Shown here: one piece after another, positions 59,579 through 64,000 of the stretch | Numbering within the stretch: position 1 is the stretch's first letter | How the letters are laid out: each line of letters opens with the position of its first letter | Origin: Strongylocentrotus purpuratus | Taxonomy: Eukaryota > Echinodermata > Echinoidea > Camarodonta > Strongylocentrotidae | Assembly: GCF_000002235.5 (NCBI RefSeq) | Contig: NW_022145596.1 | Location: 32,586,140-32,650,139, forward strand | Direction: 5' to 3' | DNA: 64,000 bases | Notes under the pieces: model-generated | Told to the model about the DNA's origin: nothing | Database searches by the model: none | Seen by the model: only the letters and a program-made list of their open reading frames with translations | Made by a program: the position numbers and the translations under genes

Positions 59579-60121
59579 ACACCCCCTGATTTATTTTGGT
59601 TTAATTTCTCTCCACCCTCCACCCAAGTACATCCTTCCGCTCTCGGGTATTTTTTTCTACAACTATACATTCAAATTATTCTTGTTTTGCATTCAAGCTT
59701 GATATATAGTTAGTATGTTGTTTGAGATAACAGAGAGGGAGTTGTACGTTCTAGTCGTATCAAACTATTATTGTGAATGTTTATTGATCCACGTATCTTT
59801 TATTTAGGCTATATTTAAAGCATGACAGCATTTAGACTGATAAGTGATTGACATGTATAGTAACAATATGTCAATCACACAAGAACATCTCTCCACATTT
59901 TTACTATCATTTCATTAATATTCTTTGCCTCTTTTTCACAAGCTTTTTTGCATCATGACCTACCGGTATGTGTATTTTACTTTTAGTTCGTTCTCTCGGA
60001 AATTATTTGTTCTTCCTAAATTTCATAACTAAGTTTTCAATTAAAGAATGCTTTTTTTTTTTTTATAGATGTTTCTATATTTCCATTTGTGGCCTTCCTT
60101 TCACTTCCTCTTATTCAACTG
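59579..60121. other. AT-rich spacer between two family B copies
   Basis: No feature is seen other than a T run near 60050-60064. Confidence 0.35.
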
Positions 60122-60495
60122 TTAAAGGTAAAGACCAGTTATGGTCATGCGATTGCATTGTGAAAGAAACGTTGTGGAATCGATCAGAAAAGGTTGATCA
60201 TCTAGCATCTAGCATCTGCAAGGTTCTGGAATCATCAAAATGATAAGAAATTTGGCCCATTCTTCGTAAAGTTACAAGCACTATACACAGAAAGATGTAT
60301 ATGGGACTACCCTATATCTCTCACAGACCATGAGAGAAACAAATTTACCAAATATATGAATTACTAGGCGGTTTCCTGGCAAATTTTTTATCATCATGTA
60401 TTAGTCAAAACATATTCTTTCACGTGATTGGTAATGAGAGCTTCCATTTCATTTTTTGAAATTGGGGCGTTTCCAATACTGGTCTTTACCTTTAA
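60122..60495 (+). mobile_element. Family B element, full-length young copy
   Basis: 374 bp bounded by TTAAAGGTAAAGACCAGT and its perfect inverse. It differs from the copy at 51500 mainly by a tandem duplication of CTAGCAT near 60204. High identity between these two copies suggests recent activity of the family. Confidence 0.88.
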
Positions 60496-60740
60496 GGAAA
60501 TAAGACCCGGTAATGAATAGAGAGAGACCACATGGTAATGATATTACCTACATGATGTGCAATACGATGTTAATAAAATAAAATCAAATGAATGAATTAG
60601 AAGAGGAGTTAAGTATTCCAATCAAACTTAGAAATCATGACTAGACGGATGAAGGATATGCGGTCAGATCATTGAATGAATGACTGAAACAGACATTGCA
60701 GAACAACTTTAATTGGCTTGGTGTCAAAATGAGCAAAGTA

Positions 60741-60850
60741 CCCATTGTGGTAGACCGGTTGGGGTGCATTCAATAACAAGGTATAGTGTTCAAGCCCCCA
60801 TCATTCATCACTCCCCTTAGGGAATGGTGAATCAGTGCATAAGGCAGACC
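60741..60850 (+). repeat. tRNA-derived SINE-like sequence
   Basis: TGGTAGACCGG at 60748 matches box A at all defined positions, and GTTCAAGCC at 60788 matches box B, with a spacing of 40 bp. The acceptor and T stems do not pair properly, so it is not a functional tRNA gene. The following TCCCCTTAGGGAATGG stretch may be SINE body. The 3' boundary is uncertain. Confidence 0.45.
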
Positions 60851-62733
60851 AGTAACAATATATTTGAAAGCATGATTTGAAAGAAATATAAAGAATGATA
60901 TATTATAATGGCAGAATGTATTATTATTATACAATGGAGATGTTATGGATGGATGGATGAAGAACAGCATGAATATGGCTCATTAATTTTGATTGTATTA
61001 GTCTTTGTATGAATTCACCAAAATGAAAGGAACATTTCTAAACTGTCCAGATATTTCCTGATAAGGTGGAACACAAACACCGACAATATCTAAACTCAGT
61101 TCCTTTTAAACTTGATCTAGGTATTATCAGCAGGGCTGTATAGATAATAGCTTCAAGGAAGATCTACATAATAATACTATATTTGTTTTTTTAAATCAAA
61201 AAATGAAATAGTGCTGGAAAGGACATGAACAGAATATAAACATAGACCACGTCAAACAAAATAAAGATACTCCAAAACAAACAATTTGTGTAAACCTGCT
61301 AATATAAAACAGTTTTATTTGGCATAACTTTCAATAATATATATAGAATGGCAGCATCTGTATAAAAATCATTAAGAAATCTGTTAAGATATTACACAAT
61401 GTAAGAAGATACTGGCATTACTGTGTTATACTATTATTGCGATTCATGATCACTGATATCAATGCTTTAACATCCTGCATATAACATGTTGAGATTGTAC
61501 TGTTTAGTGTAGATCTTTGGTTGTCATTCTTAGATTAAATCCAAATCATAGTCATTTTTTATCAAGGCTAGAATGAAGAAAATTTGAATTCCCTAGACAT
61601 TTATTGAATAAAGGAGACAGCAAAAATCTCTGAGCTACCTTTAAACAAAATGTTTTCATAACATAGAAGTGATTAAAATACAACAGAGAACTGGTATTTT
61701 GAGACAGATGTTTTTTCAACATGGTGTTTAACCACATTATTCCATAGTGAATTAAATGTACATCTCTTGAATTGGGTCATACTTGCAGGCAAAGAAGCTA
61801 CTGAAAAACCAGTTTCAAAATGTGTGACACAAAAGAATTTCCTGCAGGACCTTTGTTATACATTGGCTTCTGTATTTGGCAATACATGAAGAGCAGGTAG
61901 AAAACATGGAATCAAACAAGCTACTTGAAGTAATGTTCAATTTTCTTCTTCAAAATATTGATGGACTAAGTAATTGTTTTCATAGTTGTCACGAGTTTGT
62001 TGATAACATCTCATCTGATTTTGTGTCAATCAATTAAAACTATTGTAAGTGATATTTGATACAGAGATTCTCTGACATTCTGGATGTTTCTTGTCAAGGG
62101 TCATACATTTCACTTATTTTCCTATTAAATCTGTCCTTATCTTATGTAAACCTCTGGGAAGGTACATCACAATTAAGAACAATCTAGGAAAAGGAGTATT
62201 CCTGAATTTTGATAACATGTTTGGGGTCATCATCCCTGGCTACAAAATATATCTGTAAGGAGAAATACAAGGAAAAGGAGGTAGGTATTTAGATTAAATC
62301 AGTATGTCACATATCTGAGTGTTTAAAAACAACAACGGAAACATGGTGTAAAACAACCATGTAATAAGCACAAATATGAGCACTGCTAGATTACATGATG
62401 TTATGGTAAACTTAAATACTACAGGATTTACTAACAGATGGAAATCCACACACTCTTCTTATGCATGTGTGTCTCATCTTACTAGTATAGTATGTAGGTA
62501 TTGTAATGTCTTGATACAACTCCAATATTGAACTGTTTATTGAGAATGGATAAACAGCCTAGTACACAAAACTGATGATAAATAGAATATATAGAAAACA
62601 CTTCACACACAGAAATTTCCAACTGGAATCCAGTTTTAGAAGAAATTACAATATCATTAGCTACAAAAGACTACCAGTTACTATTTTAAAATTCCTTATT
62701 TAATATTAAGTATTTAGTGTCACCTATGCCTGT
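60851..62733. other. AT-rich DNA, possible distal 3' UTR or intergenic
   Basis: No repeats or exons are supported. On the minus strand AATAAA hexamers occur near 62537 and 61601 and could serve the gene at the right edge. Confidence 0.35.
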
Positions 62734-62760
62734 GGGGGGGGGGGGGGGGGGGGGGGGGGG
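62734..62760. repeat. Poly-G run, 27 bases
   Basis: The longest homopolymer in the window. Gly- and Pro-rich frames across it are artefacts. Confidence 0.95.
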
Positions 62761-63414
62761 AAGCGAACTGAATCACTATGAATCTCGGCTCTCTCCTCCC
62801 GATATAACTGATTGGGGTTTGTGCAGGTGGACCACTACACCAGGGTTTCCCCCTACTCTTATACAAATAGTGCAGTGGGTTCTTACTGTTCAAAGGTGGT
62901 GGCTCTCCTGTGGAAAGGACAGAGTGTTTTCCACTGTAACATGACCTGTGTTTATGAGACACTGGAGGGGCATGTTAACACACAATGCTTTAAATAAGCC
63001 TTTGTAATGGTTATATGTATAGTTAACTTGTAAAAGCTTGGTATTGTCTGCTTCCCAGTTGGATCAAAGCAAGGCCTGATCAGCTGCGAATCATAGTGAC
63101 ATCACACCAGACATTAGACTGTCCATAATTTGGCCAATTGTCTGAATGAAAGGTCTAGACTACCTCACAACTCCAATTTAACTATTCGTATAGCCACAAG
63201 GAACCTCAATCTGAAATAATCTAAATATTTAGAATTTCATACCTAACGATACTCATTTTTTTTTTCTAATATCAAGACTGACTAACACAACACATTACAA
63301 CACAAACATGTATCACACAGCATAGTATAGTTGAAGAGCATAGTAGTACACACAACACACAAAATAGCAAAATATGATTTAAGTGAACACAAGCAATACA
63401 TGATGGGCCCCGTC

Positions 63415-63565
63415 TTATAAAGAGTTGTGATTGATCTTTTGATCAATCACAAATGCTCCAATCAATCGCAAGTTTGCAGTCTATTATATCTTATGTACAT
63501 AGTTGTGATTGACATCAATAGCAAATGAATTGCAATTTACATCACCTCTTTATAAGATGGGGCCC
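63415..63565. mobile_element. 151-bp MITE, family H (GGGCCCCRTCTTATAAAGAG ends)
   Basis: The 20-bp ends GGGCCCCGTCTTATAAAGAG and its inverse differ at one position. The left half contains the palindrome TGTGATTGATC/GATCAATCACA, and related TTGTGATTGA motifs recur inverted in the right half. It is non-coding. It lies in the presumed 3' UTR of the minus-strand gene at the right edge. Confidence 0.75.
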
Positions 63566-63809
63566 TGGTCATATTTCAAGATAGACTATGTTAAATACAG
63601 TAGGATCTGTTTATAAACAAGAATAAAAACCTAAATGTTGAGAGCAGTTAAAAGGATTTTCATATCAGATTTACAGAATGATGTGTATCTGTGAAAAGTT
63701 CACATAAACTCAGAAAAAACATTTCTATAATGATATTGGCTTGCTTCTATAAAATCCTTGATATTGGATTAAATAAATAAATAAATAGCTGGACGGACGG
63801 CTAAACATT
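63566..63809 (-). other. Proximal 3' UTR with AU-rich element
   Basis: Directly after the stop codon at 63810 the minus strand becomes AT-rich and reads AGCTATTTATTTATTTA (63771-63787), with overlapping ATTTA pentamers. Such clusters in 3' UTRs promote mRNA decay through ARE-binding proteins. The UTR end is not determined; an AATAAA lies near 62537. Confidence 0.4.
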
Positions 63810-63998
63810 TTATGTACTAAATTCTGGTGATGAGCTCCTGCTACGCGATGACTTGTAGCTATGATGAGAGCTTGTAATAGAAGGTGCTCTATCTCTTATG
63901 AACCCACTAGTAGGATGGCTTGGTTTAGGCTGGTTGTATGTAGCACTTAGGTGTGGTGTAGGTAGGTGTAGAGACACATGGCCTCCTCTGTCATCAAA
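63810..63998 (-). CDS. C-terminal exon of an unknown protein, Ser-rich tail (partial)
   Basis: The minus-strand frame enters from the window edge and is open for 62 codons to TAA at 63812-63810. The peptide begins FDDRGGHVSLHLPTPHL, continues through NQPKPSHPTSG and IRDRAPSITSS, and ends SSRSRSSSPEFST. It is polar, rich in Ser, Pro, His and Arg, and probably disordered, with potential Ser/Pro phosphorylation sites such as SSSPEF. Base composition changes sharply from GC-richer coding to AT-rich UTR at the stop, and an AU-rich element follows about 20 bp later. I cannot name the family; cytoplasmic tails of receptors, channels or kinases often look like this. No ATG belongs to the frame here because the gene starts outside the window. 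Confidence 0.58.
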   Translation of the reverse strand, partial: FDDRGGHVSLHLPTPHLSATYNQPKPSHPTSGFIRDRAPSITSSHHSYKSSRSRSSSPEFST

Positions 63999-64000
63999 CA

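Noticed and set aside
60741..60812. Functional tRNA gene
   Set aside because: Boxes A and B fit, but acceptor and T stems do not pair.
62717..62997. Gly-rich and Pro-rich frames
   Set aside because: They depend on the 27-base G run.

Overview
The window is AT-rich animal nuclear DNA. It has long stretches with no open frame, GT-AG splice-like signals, tRNA-derived SINE-like heads, non-LTR retrotransposon tails, many short inverted-repeat elements, long microsatellites and poly-G/poly-C runs. The TACATGTA and ACCGGTA sequence style and the density of foldback elements look like a marine invertebrate deuterostome, most likely a sea urchin. That assignment is a stylistic inference and could not be checked.

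No complete gene lies in the window; most of it reads as intergenic or intronic DNA. The best coding evidence is in two terminal exons. On the minus strand at the right edge (63810-63998) a frame open to the window end finishes in a Ser-rich C-terminus, followed by a UTR-like region with an AU-rich element. On the plus strand at 25482-25655 a 57-codon frame follows a strong splice acceptor, ends in a small Cys-rich tail, and runs into a 50-bp tandem repeat copied from its own last codons and stop. Weaker evidence suggests a minus-strand gene with a CpG-rich promoter and first exon near 49.3-49.9 kb and possible untranslated or alternative exons at 24722-24839 and 9121-9307. The last of these ends in a start codon in good context just before its donor. 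Its coding body would lie to the left of the window.

Layout: 0-13 kb is mostly unique AT-rich DNA with one foldback element, one LINE tail, RFX and CRE-type sites and a CpG-rich exon candidate. 13-24 kb is rich in inverted-repeat elements. 25.4-26.6 kb holds the plus-strand terminal exon and a second LINE tail. 27.5-32.2 kb is a minisatellite block: a 28-bp array followed by a 4.2-kb array of about 100 copies of a 41-bp unit with nested higher-order structure. 32.6-43 kb is dense in foldback/MITE-like elements. 44.6-45.1 kb is a purine tract. 46.4-63.6 kb carries several copies of one TTAA-flanked element, a hAT-type MITE with a perfect 8-bp target duplication, two SINE-like sequences and a His-codon trinucleotide array.

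The repeats dominate. At least twelve inverted-repeat families are visible, several present more than once, which gives internal evidence of mobility. Three unrelated families share TTAA at both ends. Most of the longer open frames (poly-His, poly-Ile, Arg/Glu- or Ser/Leu-rich, and the 200-codon frame of the 41-bp array) are translations of simple or tandem repeats and are not called as genes.
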